This document shows positions 51,649 to 59,898 of a stretch of DNA of 64,000 nt, one piece after another. Source of the stretch: Candidatus Gastranaerophilales bacterium. GTDB taxonomy: Bacteria; Cyanobacteriota; Vampirovibrionia; Gastranaerophilales; Gastranaerophilaceae. Each line of letters starts with the position of its first letter. The first letter of the stretch is position 1. Both the position numbers and the translations under genes were made by a program. The notes beneath the pieces are model-generated. The model did no database searches and had not been told where the DNA came from. It saw only the letters and a list, made by a program, of their open reading frames with translations. Where the stretch lies: positions 1 to 64,000 of the forward strand of contig CALUVI010000005.1 of assembly GCA_944324185.1 (NCBI GenBank), read 5' to 3'.

Positions 51649-52742
51649 TGACCCAAAAAAGAAATTCACATTCATCAGTTGTAAGCGTAGAAGATGAAAA
51701 TCTTGATTTATTGGATTTTGATGCTGACAAAGAAGATGATGATACTGTAGATTACATTGAAACTGATTTAGGGACAGATAATATTGAAGATATTATAACT
51801 TCATCCAAACTCGGCGAGATGAAAAGTGATGATTTTTATATGATGGATTCATCCGACTCTTCAAGAGATTCAGACTTAGATACAGATGTTCCAAAAGGTG
51901 TTGCGGTAGAAGATCCGGTAAGACTTTATTTAAGAGAAATCGGACGTATTAAATTATTATCAACAAGTGAAGAGATTGAACTTGCCAGAAAAATTATTCA
52001 GGGCGGAACTCCGGGCGCTATTGCAAAGCGTAAACTTGTTCAGGCAAATTTGAGACTTGTTGTAAGTATTGCAAAAAAATACGTCGGAAGAGGCATGCTA
52101 TTTTTAGACCTTATTCAGGAAGGCAATTTAGGTTTAATAAGAGCAGCAGAAAAATTTGACCACGAAAGAGGGTTTAAATTTTCGACTTATGCAACCTGGT
52201 GGATAAGACAGGCTATTACAAGAGCAATTGCAGATCAGGCAAGAACAATCCGTATTCCGGTTCACATGGTTGAAACTATTAATAAATTGAAGAAAGTTAC
52301 CCGCCGCTTGGCTCAGGAACTTTCAAGAAAACCGACCGAAGAAGAATTGGCTTCAGAAATGGGAGTTTCAATTTCTAAATTGAGAGAAATTGTTAAAATT
52401 GCGCAGGAGCCTTTGTCTTTAGAAACACCAATCGGCAAAGAAGAAGATTCAAGACTAGGTGATTTTATTGAAGATAAAGAAGCAGACGCTCCGATTAAAA
52501 CTGTAGCTTCAGAACTCTTGAGAGAAGACCTTGCAGAAGTTTTATGTACATTATCTCCTAGAGAAAGAGATGTATTAAGACTCAGATTCGGTATGGACGA
52601 CGGACGCCAGAGAACGCTTGAAGAAGTTGGACAATTGTTCGGCGTAACAAGAGAACGTATCAGACAAATTGAGGCAAAAGCGTTAAGAAAACTCCGCCAT
52701 CCAAACAGAAGCAAACGCTTAAGAGAATATGTAGAAAACTAA
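51648..52742 (+). CDS. rpoD: Primary RNA polymerase sigma factor (SigA/RpoD)
   Basis: A 364-residue group 1 sigma-70 factor. An acidic N-terminal extension (about 1-85) is followed by region 1.2/2.1 ([17 protein letters not shown]), region 2.3-2.4 ([20 protein letters not shown]), region 3 and region 4 ([20 protein letters not shown]). It directs core polymerase to -10/-35 promoters. Region 1.1 is not recognisable, as in many cyanobacteria-type sigma factors. Its ATG overlaps the dnaG stop by one base. A strong terminator follows. Confidence 0.96.
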   Translation: MTQKRNSHSSVVSVEDENLDLLDFDADKEDDDTVDYIETDLGTDNIEDIITSSKLGEMKSDDFYMMDSSDSSRDSDLDTDVPKGVAVEDPVRLYLREIGRIKLLSTSEEIELARKIIQGGTPGAIAKRKLVQANLRLVVSIAKKYVGRGMLFLDLIQEGNLGLIRAAEKFDHERGFKFSTYATWWIRQAITRAIADQARTIRIPVHMVETINKLKKVTRRLAQELSRKPTEEELASEMGVSISKLREIVKIAQEPLSLETPIGKEEDSRLGDFIEDKEADAPIKTVASELLREDLAEVLCTLSPRERDVLRLRFGMDDGRQRTLEEVGQLFGVTRERIRQIEAKALRKLRHPNRSKRLREYVEN

Positions 52743-52747
52743 ATTTT

Positions 52748-52778
52748 AAAAAGACCGGATTTACAATCCGGTCTTTTT
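52748..52778 (+). terminator. Terminator of dnaG-rpoD
   Basis: AAAAAGACCGGATT (52748-52761) pairs perfectly with AATCCGGTCTTTTT (52765-52778) across a 3-nt loop; the T-run forms the 3' side. Confidence 0.88.
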
Positions 52779-53574
52779 CGTTAAATATTTATAAAATTTT
52801 TTCTACTAAATCTTTCAGCAGAAACTTTATTGCGTTTAATGTTTGTTCTTACCCCTCGCCCAATAATCGCGTTTCCCTCCCAAGTTGGGGAGGTCGCAGT
52901 TGTGCGAACACCAGTGAGCTACAAATGCGGGTGGGGATTAAATAACGTAAAGTCCACCCCCTCCCTAACCCTCCCCGCCGGAGAGGGAACGCGCGTTGTC
53001 GTTCAATTTGCGCCTTCCCCTCGCACATTTGGGGAGAGGGAGCAGCTGTTCTTGAGCCGTCAGGCGAAAGTTACAGATGCGGGTGAGGGGCTGAAAAACT
53101 ATCATTCCATACAACACCCCCCTACCCCCTTCGGGTACTTCCCCCGCAAGGGGGGCAGAAGCGGCAGCGTTCGATTAGCGCATATTCATCACCCTCTAAA
53201 ATTCTCGTCATTGCGAGGGAATAGCCATTCAGCCCGAAGCAATCCAGAACGAATTACACAATTAAAAAATGCAGGTTGGGTTTTACCCAACAATAACAAT
53301 ATGGATTGCCATGTCGCTCCCGCTCCTCGTAATGACACCCAGCCGGTAAGCTTACTTACTAAAAAACCAAACATTTACCCCCGCAATGACGCCAAACTGG
53401 TAGTTCTACCTACCAACCAAAATACATTTACTCCTGACGTCCAACTAGAGGTTTTCACTTACCTCTTTGGAAGAGAGAGTATAAAACAGAATTTTTACAA
53501 AACATAACATTTTATTGGATTTTTAGAATGTTTAAAATATAATAACTTAGGTAAACCTATGAGGGAGTATAAAT
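52779..53574. repeat. Composite intergenic repeat island H (second long copy)
   Basis: From about 52865 to 53390 the sequence repeats the unit order of 19570-20055: GGGGAGGTCGCAGTTGTGCG, a GATGCGGGTGAGGGGCTGAA unit followed by AAACTATC, CCCCTTCGGGTACTTCCCCC, TTAGCG(C/T)ATATTCAT, CGTCATTGCGAGGGAATAGC, a GGTTGGGTTTTACCCAAC hairpin, ATGGATTGCC...CGTAATGAC, and inverted GGGGTAAAT (53373-53381). An extra block (about 52960-53060) with CTCCCCGCCGGAGAGGGAAC is absent from the first copy. The frames open across it are repeat artefacts. Confidence 0.85.
53515..53543 (+). promoter_or_regulatory. Promoter of the 198-residue coiled-coil gene
   Basis: TTGGAT (53515-53520), exactly 17 nt, then TATAAT (53538-53543): a good vegetative promoter. 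The leader includes AGGTAAACCT, a tiny hairpin, and the ribosome site GAGGGAG. Confidence 0.65.
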
Positions 53575-54171
53575 ATGCCAAGTAATGAAAGTGTTGGAAA
53601 AAAGATTGTAGAAGCTTTGAAAAAGCAAGCTGAGAGTATGGACTTACAGGATACCTCTGATGTGAGTTTTGATGCAACTCCTGTAAGTAATTCCGCGAAT
53701 AATGACATTTTTGCTTCATCATCTACTGATGATATTTTTGCAGAACCTGTTAAACCGCAAAAAAATTCAGGATTTTTTGATGATATAGAAGAAGATAGAG
53801 ATCCGTTCTTTGTTGAAACTAAGCCAGTTCAGGCTCCTGTATCTGAAACAATGAGCGAATCTTTTGAAATGCCTGCAAATATATCAGTTTTGAAGAAATT
53901 GATATCTCAGCTTCCAAGCGGTGTGTCAAGACATACGGGAGCGCAAATTATAAAACAGACAATGGAAGCTCTCGGTATTTCTATGAAAAGTGTCCTTCAA
54001 GATGCACAGCAGGTTCAGGAAAATTTGAAAGTTTCTGCAAGAGAATGCCAGGCATCTATTCAGGAATATAAAAAACAGATTCTGGCACTGGAAAAACAAT
54101 CTCAGAGTTATCAGAAACAATATTCTGCTTTGAATGATTTAATAAGTTTGTTTATACAAACTACAAAGTAG
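53575..54171 (+). CDS. Coiled-coil protein of unknown function
   Basis: A 198-residue soluble protein. The first 95 residues are acidic, low-complexity and probably disordered. Residues about 98-140 form a conserved-looking core (VLKKLISQLPSGVSRHTGAQ, then IIKQTMEALGISMKSVLQDA). The last 55 residues are a coiled coil (QASIQEYKKQILALEKQSQS). The layout recalls cytoskeletal or division-associated adaptors, but I cannot place it in a family. It is a single gene with its own promoter and terminator. Confidence 0.65.
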   Translation: MPSNESVGKKIVEALKKQAESMDLQDTSDVSFDATPVSNSANNDIFASSSTDDIFAEPVKPQKNSGFFDDIEEDRDPFFVETKPVQAPVSETMSESFEMPANISVLKKLISQLPSGVSRHTGAQIIKQTMEALGISMKSVLQDAQQVQENLKVSARECQASIQEYKKQILALEKQSQSYQKQYSALNDLISLFIQTTK

Positions 54172-54194
54172 CAGTTTATTTTAACAATAATAAT

Positions 54195-54226
54195 AAAAAT
54201 GAGACGTTGGTTGGCGTCTCATTTTT
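54195..54226. terminator. Bidirectional terminator
   Basis: AAAAATGAGACG (54195-54206) and CGTCTCATTTTT (54215-54226) form a 12-bp stem with an 8-nt loop, between the convergent coiled-coil gene and the 235-residue secreted-protein gene. Confidence 0.85.
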
Positions 54227-54229
54227 AAT

Positions 54230-54937
54230 TTAAAAATATACAGTATAAATCTCTCCGGGTTTAATTTTGGCATGTCCGCCTCTTATAAACATCAGAGCAA
54301 ATCCGGGGATGCCAAAAATTCCTACTGCAAAAGAAAGCGGCTTTACCCATAGCATACGGTCTGCTCCGGTTTTGGAGATTTCCCCGTAGAGCGGAACTCC
54401 GTTCATATCAAAACTTCCGATTACAACATTTGCAGGATCTCCGTTCATTGCGTTTGCAGAAACTGTTTCAATTCTGCCTCTAACCTTTGTTCCTGTCGGA
54501 ATAACTTTTCCTTTATATTCAACATCAGATGCCGTTACAAAATCTATATAAGAACCTTCTTGCGGATTTTTTCTGGTTGTAAAATAATTAACAATTCTTA
54601 TAGGTACAGACGGACGGAATTCCTCGGTTATAACATATTTTCTAGGCTTATAAGGTTTTACAACTTTCGGCAGAATCTCCTCCGGCTTTTGCACAACTTT
54701 TCTCGGAGCAGATTTATTTTTATTAGACTCTGCAAATGTATCTATAATTACAGGCGCTTTATATTCCTTTATCTTTAAATTCTTATCTAAAGTCTGTTCT
54801 ACAAAATCATCTGTAATCGTAACAGATAATGCAGGCGAAAGACTGATTAAAAGACTTAAACAAAGCGCAGATAATTTCTTATTGATATTTAACTTTCTTT
54901 GTCGATTTAGTTTTGACTTTTTCCTGGAATTTTGCAC
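54230..54937 (-). CDS. Exported protein of unknown function
   Basis: A 235-residue protein. The GTG start, with AAAGGA 5 nt upstream, lies 59 bp inside the preceding protease gene. A long basic N-terminus precedes a hydrophobic stretch KLSALCLSLLISLSPALS (about 21-38), so it is exported or anchored. The C-terminal part has a beta-rich core (GSYIDFVTASDVEYKGKVIP, TGTKVRGRIETVSANAMNGD) ending in another hydrophobic run and KPGEIYTVYF. The pattern resembles outer-membrane or periplasmic domains of unknown type. It is coupled to the M48 protease and may be its partner. Confidence 0.6.
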   Translation of the reverse strand: MQNSRKKSKLNRQRKLNINKKLSALCLSLLISLSPALSVTITDDFVEQTLDKNLKIKEYKAPVIIDTFAESNKNKSAPRKVVQKPEEILPKVVKPYKPRKYVITEEFRPSVPIRIVNYFTTRKNPQEGSYIDFVTASDVEYKGKVIPTGTKVRGRIETVSANAMNGDPANVVIGSFDMNGVPLYGEISKTGADRMLWVKPLSFAVGIFGIPGFALMFIRGGHAKIKPGEIYTVYF

Positions 54938-55580
54938 GGTTTTCCTTTGAGGTTAATAAAAAGTTTTGATAGTAAAGATTGTTCTTGTATTTGTTATTTG
55001 CAAGATATTCCGGATATTTTGTATAAATATATTCATAAACCTGCATCATTCTTCTGCTGGCAAGAGGATAAGTAAACCACCAGTCATACCGGTTTTGTCC
55101 TAAAACTTTATTCATCATTACAATCATTGCAACAGGATTATAACCGGCATTTACCATATAATCGACTGCTCGTTTATCAGCTTTATATTCATATTTTCTC
55201 GGAGTGAAAAAGTAACGGCATCCGGTAAATGCACCTTTAAAAATACCGTCATAACTGTCAATACCATGAGATATTTCATGCCCCAAAACGGCTGCAATTT
55301 CATCATCCTCTTCAAGCATATTATACAAACCTCTGTATAATACGATACTTCTGTTAAAGTTAGATGTTCCGGCATTTATTGTTTTGGTTGAATTATCAAA
55401 AATAAACACCATTCTCTTGTCAATACCGTTAGAATTAAGAAGGTTATAACCGATTTCATTAACGTGTCTTTGCAAAGCTTCAAGCTCTTTTGATGTTGTT
55501 AAGAGCCCGTCAGAAGTGGCAAAAACCGCCGACAGTCCCGTTATAACTAAGGCAAATATTAATACTAGTATCTTTTTCAT
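54879..55580 (-). CDS. Secreted M48-family metalloprotease
   Basis: A 233-residue zinc protease with an N-terminal signal peptide (MKKILVLIFALVITGLSAVFA). GHEISHG (100-106) gives zinc ligands His101 and His105 and catalytic Glu102, and EYKADKRAVDYM supplies the third ligand, Glu131. BepA/LoiP-type periplasmic M48 enzymes help outer-membrane protein and LPS-transporter quality control. The gene lies 9 bp downstream of pheS, and the exported 235-residue protein follows with a 59-bp overlap. Confidence 0.85.
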   Translation of the reverse strand: MKKILVLIFALVITGLSAVFATSDGLLTTSKELEALQRHVNEIGYNLLNSNGIDKRMVFIFDNSTKTINAGTSNFNRSIVLYRGLYNMLEEDDEIAAVLGHEISHGIDSYDGIFKGAFTGCRYFFTPRKYEYKADKRAVDYMVNAGYNPVAMIVMMNKVLGQNRYDWWFTYPLASRRMMQVYEYIYTKYPEYLANNKYKNNLYYQNFLLTSKENRAKFQEKVKTKSTKKVKYQ

Positions 55581-55589
55581 ACTTTAATC

Positions 55590-56624
55590 CTAAAATTGTT
55601 CTAAAAATCTTTTGTCATTGTTAAAGAATAATCTTATATCGTCTACTGCGTATTTAAGCATAGCGAGTCTTTCTACACCCATGCCGAAAGCAAAACCAGA
55701 ATAAACATCCGGATCGATTCCTACGCCTTTCAGTACATTTACGTCAACCATACCGCAGCCGAGGATTTCCAGCCAGCCTGTTCCGCCGCATATTCTGCAG
55801 CCTTCTCCGTGGCACATAATACATTGAACATCCAATTCTGCAGACGGTTCCGTAAACGGGAAGAAACTGCTTCTGAATCTTGTCGGGCGGGAAGCGCCAA
55901 AATACAGTCTGATAAATTCGTTTAAAACACCTTTCAAGTCTCCGAAAGTAATGCCTTTATCAATATAAAGCCCTTCTATCTGGTGGAAAAAGTTATTTTT
56001 TCTTGCATTAATATTTTCGTTTCTGTAAACTCTTCCTGGTGCAATAACTTTAATAGGAGGTTTTTGATTCTCCATGGCATGAATTTGCGCGCCAGAAGTC
56101 TGGCTTCTTAAAACAACACCATCCATATCTTTAACATAAAAAGTATCCTGAACATCTCTTGCCGGATGGTCTTTCGGAACATTCAGCATGTCAAAGTTAT
56201 AATATTCTGTTTCAACTTCCGGAGAAAGCTCAGAAGATACGACTGAAAATCCAAGATTCTGGAAAATTGATACAATTTCATTTGTTGTAAGTGTAAGCGG
56301 ATGAACTTTTCCCTGCGGAATATATTTTCCGCTCAGTGTAATATCTATTCTGTCATGCTGAAGTTTTTCATTTAATTCTTTTCTGTAAAAAATGTCGTAC
56401 TTTTCTTTTAATAATCCTTCAAGTTCCTGCGTTATTGTGTTTGCGAAAGCTCCTACAATACGTTTATCTTCGTCTGACAAATCTTTAAGTCCTTTTTTTA
56501 TGGAATTAAATTCTCCCTTACGGCTTAAATATTTTAATCTTATTTCATCAATATCATTTAGTGTTTGAGCTTTTTCAATATCGCTCTTTGCTGAATTATA
56601 AATGCTTTCCAACTGTTCTTTCAT
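55590..56624 (-). CDS. pheS: Phenylalanine-tRNA ligase alpha subunit
   Basis: A 344-residue class II synthetase subunit that forms the alpha2-beta2 enzyme with PheT. The N-terminal coiled-coil arm (1-90) binds tRNA. HPLTLTTNEIVSIFQNLGF, VYRNENINARKNNFFHQIEG (motif 2 region) and FAFGMGVERLAML (motif 3) are conserved. The CIMCHGEGCRICGGTGWLE segment (near 276-294) is a cysteine-rich loop seen in many bacterial PheS. pheT is not adjacent and must be elsewhere, which differs from the common pheST operon. Confidence 0.96.
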   Translation of the reverse strand: MKEQLESIYNSAKSDIEKAQTLNDIDEIRLKYLSRKGEFNSIKKGLKDLSDEDKRIVGAFANTITQELEGLLKEKYDIFYRKELNEKLQHDRIDITLSGKYIPQGKVHPLTLTTNEIVSIFQNLGFSVVSSELSPEVETEYYNFDMLNVPKDHPARDVQDTFYVKDMDGVVLRSQTSGAQIHAMENQKPPIKVIAPGRVYRNENINARKNNFFHQIEGLYIDKGITFGDLKGVLNEFIRLYFGASRPTRFRSSFFPFTEPSAELDVQCIMCHGEGCRICGGTGWLEILGCGMVDVNVLKGVGIDPDVYSGFAFGMGVERLAMLKYAVDDIRLFFNNDKRFLEQF

Positions 56625-56784
56625 ACTTTTCTCCCTTAAAAAAATGATACCGCAGGGCGGGATAAATGTAAATAGGGTTATTTCAACTCTCTTAAATTGA
56701 ATGCTGAATAATTCATCTATATATATGATAACGATTTTGTTACAAAACGTTACAATATTAATGACGTGTTATTGGGAAAGAGGA

Positions 56785-57600
56785 ATGGAACAGGACATTT
56801 CTTACAATAAAATAAAAAGGGTTACAAACCAAGAGTTGACAGAAATGTGGACTCGGTATTTTGATGATCATGAAAATAAAGAACTGAGAGATGCGCTGAT
56901 TTTGCAATACATTTACCTTACAAGGTATGTTGTCGGTCGTGTAAAAGTTGCACTGCCTCCTACTTTTTCGTATGAAGATATTGCAAGTTACGGTGTTGAA
57001 GGTCTAATAGATGCCGTAGAAAAATTTACGCCAAAAATGGGCGCAAGGTTCGAGACTTATGCTCTCGTAAGAATCCGCGGAAATATTATTGATAAAATCC
57101 GTTCTCAGGATTTTCTGCCAAGAAGCGTAAGAAGGAAGATTAAAGATGTTAAAGAAGCGCAGGAAGAGCTGAAAAAACAATTTGGAAGAGCTGCTACTGA
57201 TACTGAAGTTGCGGATTTCCTCGGTATAGAAAAAGAAAAAGTCGAACAATTGTTGTCTGACGATACTACTATTACATCAATATATGACAAAAAAGGTTCC
57301 TCAGAAGGGGATTTAGAGATTATAGATACCATACAGGATGCCCAAGCTCTAAATCCACACGAGAAGTTAGAAGAAAAAGATGTAAAGAAAGAATTGGAGA
57401 ACGCATTGAAAAGACTGCCGGAAAGAGAAAGAACTATTATGGTTCTTTATTACCATGAAAACATGACCCTAAAAGAAATCGGAGAAGCGATAAATGTTTC
57501 CGAATCCCGTATATCCCAATTACATGCACAGGCTATTATGAAATTAAAAAATCTTTTAAGTGAAAACAGGGCTGAAAGATTAAAAAGGAGTATAATATAA
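56785..57600 (+). CDS. FliA/WhiG-type (sigma-28-like) RNA polymerase sigma factor
   Basis: A 271-residue alternative sigma factor. I start it at MEQDISYNKI, where GGGAAAGAGG lies just upstream; longer in-frame readings have no ribosome site. Region 2 (ASYGVEGLIDAVEKFTPKMG, then ARFETYALVRIRGNIID), the LPRSVRRK linker of region 3 and region 4 (MTLKEIGEAINVSESRISQL) match the FliA/WhiG/SigF family. In flagellated bacteria it drives motility genes. No flagellar gene is in this window, so its regulon may instead be stress or surface related. It lies divergent to pheS and convergent with sdaAA. Confidence 0.9.
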   Translation: MEQDISYNKIKRVTNQELTEMWTRYFDDHENKELRDALILQYIYLTRYVVGRVKVALPPTFSYEDIASYGVEGLIDAVEKFTPKMGARFETYALVRIRGNIIDKIRSQDFLPRSVRRKIKDVKEAQEELKKQFGRAATDTEVADFLGIEKEKVEQLLSDDTTITSIYDKKGSSEGDLEIIDTIQDAQALNPHEKLEEKDVKKELENALKRLPERERTIMVLYYHENMTLKEIGEAINVSESRISQLHAQAIMKLKNLLSENRAERLKRSII

Positions 57601-57622
57601 TTTTTCCGGTAAATGATTTGAT

Positions 57623-58510
57623 TTAGATTGGTTTGTGCGCCAAGTGTAATTTTTTTTCAAGTTCCAGCGCGGTTTTTGTTTTAGCAAGTCCGCCGAGCGA
57701 AGTTTCTTTCAAAAGTGGCGACATTAGTTGACCTGTAATTTTTAGTGTATCGACAATTTCATCAATAGGAATTTTGCTTTCAACACCGCATAATGCAAGT
57801 TCTGCGCCCGTAACAGCGTGGATTGCGAGAAAAGCGTTTCTTTTTATACACGGAACTTCTACCAGACCGCATACAGGGTCACAGGTTAAGCCTAAAATAT
57901 TTTTTAAAGACAGTGCCGCAGCATTTATAATTTCATTGCATGTGCCTCCGAGCATTTGTACAAGTGCACCTGATGCCATCGCCGAAGCAACTCCGCACTC
58001 TGCCTGACATCCCGCAACGGCACCGGCAAGTTGTACTTTATTTGAAATAATTAATCCTATTAATCCGGCGGTTAAAAGTCCGCTAATCTGTTCTGATTCA
58101 GAAATTTTTCTTTCTTCAGATACTGCTATGATAACAGAAGGAACGATTCCGCAAGAGCCGGCAGTCGGGCAGGCAACGATTCTTCCCATTCTTAAATTTT
58201 CTTCTGCTGTTGCAAGCGCGTAGGTCGTTATCTTTTCAAAAACTTTCCCGAATAATGCAGGTTTTTCGGAAAACTTTGCTGTTAATTTTACACAATCATC
58301 TCCGCACCATCCGCTTATTGATTTCTCTTTAGACGAAAGTCCGTTTTTTACGGCATCTTTCATCGCAAGTAAATCTTCCATAACCCTGAGTCTTATTACA
58401 TCAACAGAGTCTCCTGATAGAAAAGCCTCTTCATCTTGTGCAATTTCATAGATTGTTTTATTATCACGGCTGCATTTTTCTAAAAGTTCTGTAAAAGATA
58501 GTATTGCCAT
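57623..58510 (-). CDS. sdaAA: L-serine ammonia-lyase, alpha chain
   Basis: A 295-residue iron-sulfur dehydratase subunit that converts serine to pyruvate and ammonia. CPTAGSCGIVPSVI (near 115-128) binds substrate. Cluster cysteines lie in GGTCNEI (near 190) and LTCDPVCGLVEVPCIKRN (near 208-225), leaving the 4Fe-4S cluster oxygen-sensitive and suited to an anaerobe. Its start overlaps the beta-chain stop by one base; sdaAB is upstream. Length is typical for the two-chain, Bacillus/Clostridium-type enzyme. Confidence 0.95.
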   Translation of the reverse strand: MAILSFTELLEKCSRDNKTIYEIAQDEEAFLSGDSVDVIRLRVMEDLLAMKDAVKNGLSSKEKSISGWCGDDCVKLTAKFSEKPALFGKVFEKITTYALATAEENLRMGRIVACPTAGSCGIVPSVIIAVSEERKISESEQISGLLTAGLIGLIISNKVQLAGAVAGCQAECGVASAMASGALVQMLGGTCNEIINAAALSLKNILGLTCDPVCGLVEVPCIKRNAFLAIHAVTGAELALCGVESKIPIDEIVDTLKITGQLMSPLLKETSLGGLAKTKTALELEKKLHLAHKPI

Positions 58511-59163
58511 TATTTTAGTTTCCTGATATTAGTTACGAAAAACACATCTTTTGTTTGTCTGACTTTGTCTACAACTTCATCTCCGACCGGAATGTCCAGA
58601 GCCAGATACATAGATGCGGTTCCTCCTTTAGAGCTTCTGTCGCAGTGAAGCGATGCAATATTAACCTTCTGTCTTTGAATAATATCGCTTACTGCTGAAA
58701 TCATTCCGGGGCGGTCTTTGTACATCAAAAGAAGTGTGTCATAAGTACCGTCAATATTAACCGAAAAACCGTTTATGCTGTTAATTCTGATTTCTCCTGC
58801 TCCTACTGAATCGCCGGAAATTGTCATTTTATCATCAAAAGTTATATCAACAGAATTCGGATGTCGGGATATATCTTCCTGATATTCATAAGAATAATTA
58901 ACAATGTTTACATTATCAAAAATGTTTTTTATAGCCGGATCATCAACATGGTATCCCAGGACTCCCGCAAGTAAACCTTTGTCGGTGCCATGCCCAAATC
59001 CTGTTGTTGCAAACGAATTATAAAGAACAAATTTTACTTTTTTAAATTCATTTTTATAAATATTTCTTGCCATTAAACCCAGTCGAACAGCTCCGGCGGT
59101 ATGAGAACTTGACGGTCCGACCATAATAGGGGAAATTACAGCGAATAAAGACTTCTGTTCCAT
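58510..59163 (-). CDS. sdaAB: L-serine ammonia-lyase, beta chain
   Basis: A 217-residue subunit of the same anaerobic serine dehydratase. ISPIMVGPSSSHTAGAVRLG (near 10-29) is the family signature. The C-terminal 75 residues form an ACT regulatory domain (YDTLLLMYKDRPGMISAVSD, then IIQRQKVNIASLHCDR), which probably senses serine. It is translated with sdaAA as one unit; the receiver-domain protein lies 3 bp upstream of its start. Confidence 0.94.
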   Translation of the reverse strand: MEQKSLFAVISPIMVGPSSSHTAGAVRLGLMARNIYKNEFKKVKFVLYNSFATTGFGHGTDKGLLAGVLGYHVDDPAIKNIFDNVNIVNYSYEYQEDISRHPNSVDITFDDKMTISGDSVGAGEIRINSINGFSVNIDGTYDTLLLMYKDRPGMISAVSDIIQRQKVNIASLHCDRSSKGGTASMYLALDIPVGDEVVDKVRQTKDVFFVTNIRKLK

Positions 59164-59166
59164 GGT

Positions 59167-59790
59167 TTAGTAATCGTCCTCATCATTGTCAACGCCTTTG
59201 TCTGCATCAATATATTTTTTCATAATCCCGACAAGAGCGTTTTGCCAGTCGCTGTTTTTTTCAAGGAAAAAGTCTGCACCTCTGGCTTTGCACTGGGCTT
59301 CCGTTTCTTTTCTCGGAGAAGCTGTAATCACTCCGACAACAGTATTGGCACCGGCTGCTGCAGCCATCTTTTTTAACTCTGTTAGCAATATAAAACCTTC
59401 CCGCTCTGTAGGAATAAATAAATCCATAACAATATAAGCATATTTACGCTTTTTATACTTACTTACAGCATCATAAATTTCTTGAGAGCAGTCTACATCA
59501 TAGTCAAATTGTGATAATAGAACTCTAAGCTGGTAAGTTATAACTCCTAAGTCATCCACAACAAGTATAGCCGGACCTTTTTTATCCTCTTCTTCCTCCG
59601 GAGGCGGTGTCGGACTGATTGCCCTGCTGTATATTGGTTTTTTAGCATTTGCATTAAGTTCTTTTAATGTATCAACTATATTGATGAGCTGTTTTTTTAA
59701 ATCAAATAACTGTAAATCTTTTGGAGGTTTAGAATTTGTAATATTGTAAAATAGTTCAAGAAACTCATCGTCTAAGTCAATATTTGGCAT
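59167..59790 (-). CDS. Response-regulator receiver protein (no output domain)
   Basis: A 207-residue protein. An N-terminal region of about 70 residues with a Pro/Glu-rich linker (TPPPEEEEDKKG) precedes a complete receiver domain: acidic pocket Asp79-Asp80 (VVDD), phospho-acceptor Asp123 in MDLFIP, Thr156 in ITAS and Lys178 in LEKN. A short acidic tail follows. It has no DNA-binding or enzymatic output, so it works by protein contact. No histidine kinase gene is adjacent. Its 3-bp spacing to the serine dehydratase genes suggests co-transcription. Confidence 0.87.
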   Translation of the reverse strand: MPNIDLDDEFLELFYNITNSKPPKDLQLFDLKKQLINIVDTLKELNANAKKPIYSRAISPTPPPEEEEDKKGPAILVVDDLGVITYQLRVLLSQFDYDVDCSQEIYDAVSKYKKRKYAYIVMDLFIPTEREGFILLTELKKMAAAAGANTVVGVITASPRKETEAQCKARGADFFLEKNSDWQNALVGIMKKYIDADKGVDNDEDDY

Positions 59791-59885
59791 GCCGTCTCCT
59801 ACTCATTGTACACTTGATTATATCATATTTTTTATAAAAAAGTAAGTCGTATGTTTGTATTATTCAAGTTTTTGCAATTTTAGAG

Positions 59886-59891
59886 TATAAT
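59886..59891 (+). promoter_or_regulatory. -10 box directly before the exported NTF2-like gene (likely leaderless)
   Basis: TATAAT ends exactly 7 nt before the ATG at 59899 with no ribosome site. TTCAAG (59863-59868) lies 17 nt upstream as a weak -35. Confidence 0.5.
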
Positions 59892-59898
59892 TTATACT

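Noticed and set aside
52830-53507. 225-codon open frame across repeat island H (and an 86-codon one at 19602-19862 in island D)
   Set aside because: Both cross copies of the same non-coding modules; the peptides share repeat-derived stretches but no protein-like composition, and neither has a ribosome site.
1012-53574. Repeated hairpins as a possible CRISPR array
   Set aside because: Copies are dispersed over 50 kb in both orientations, without regular spacers and without cas genes.
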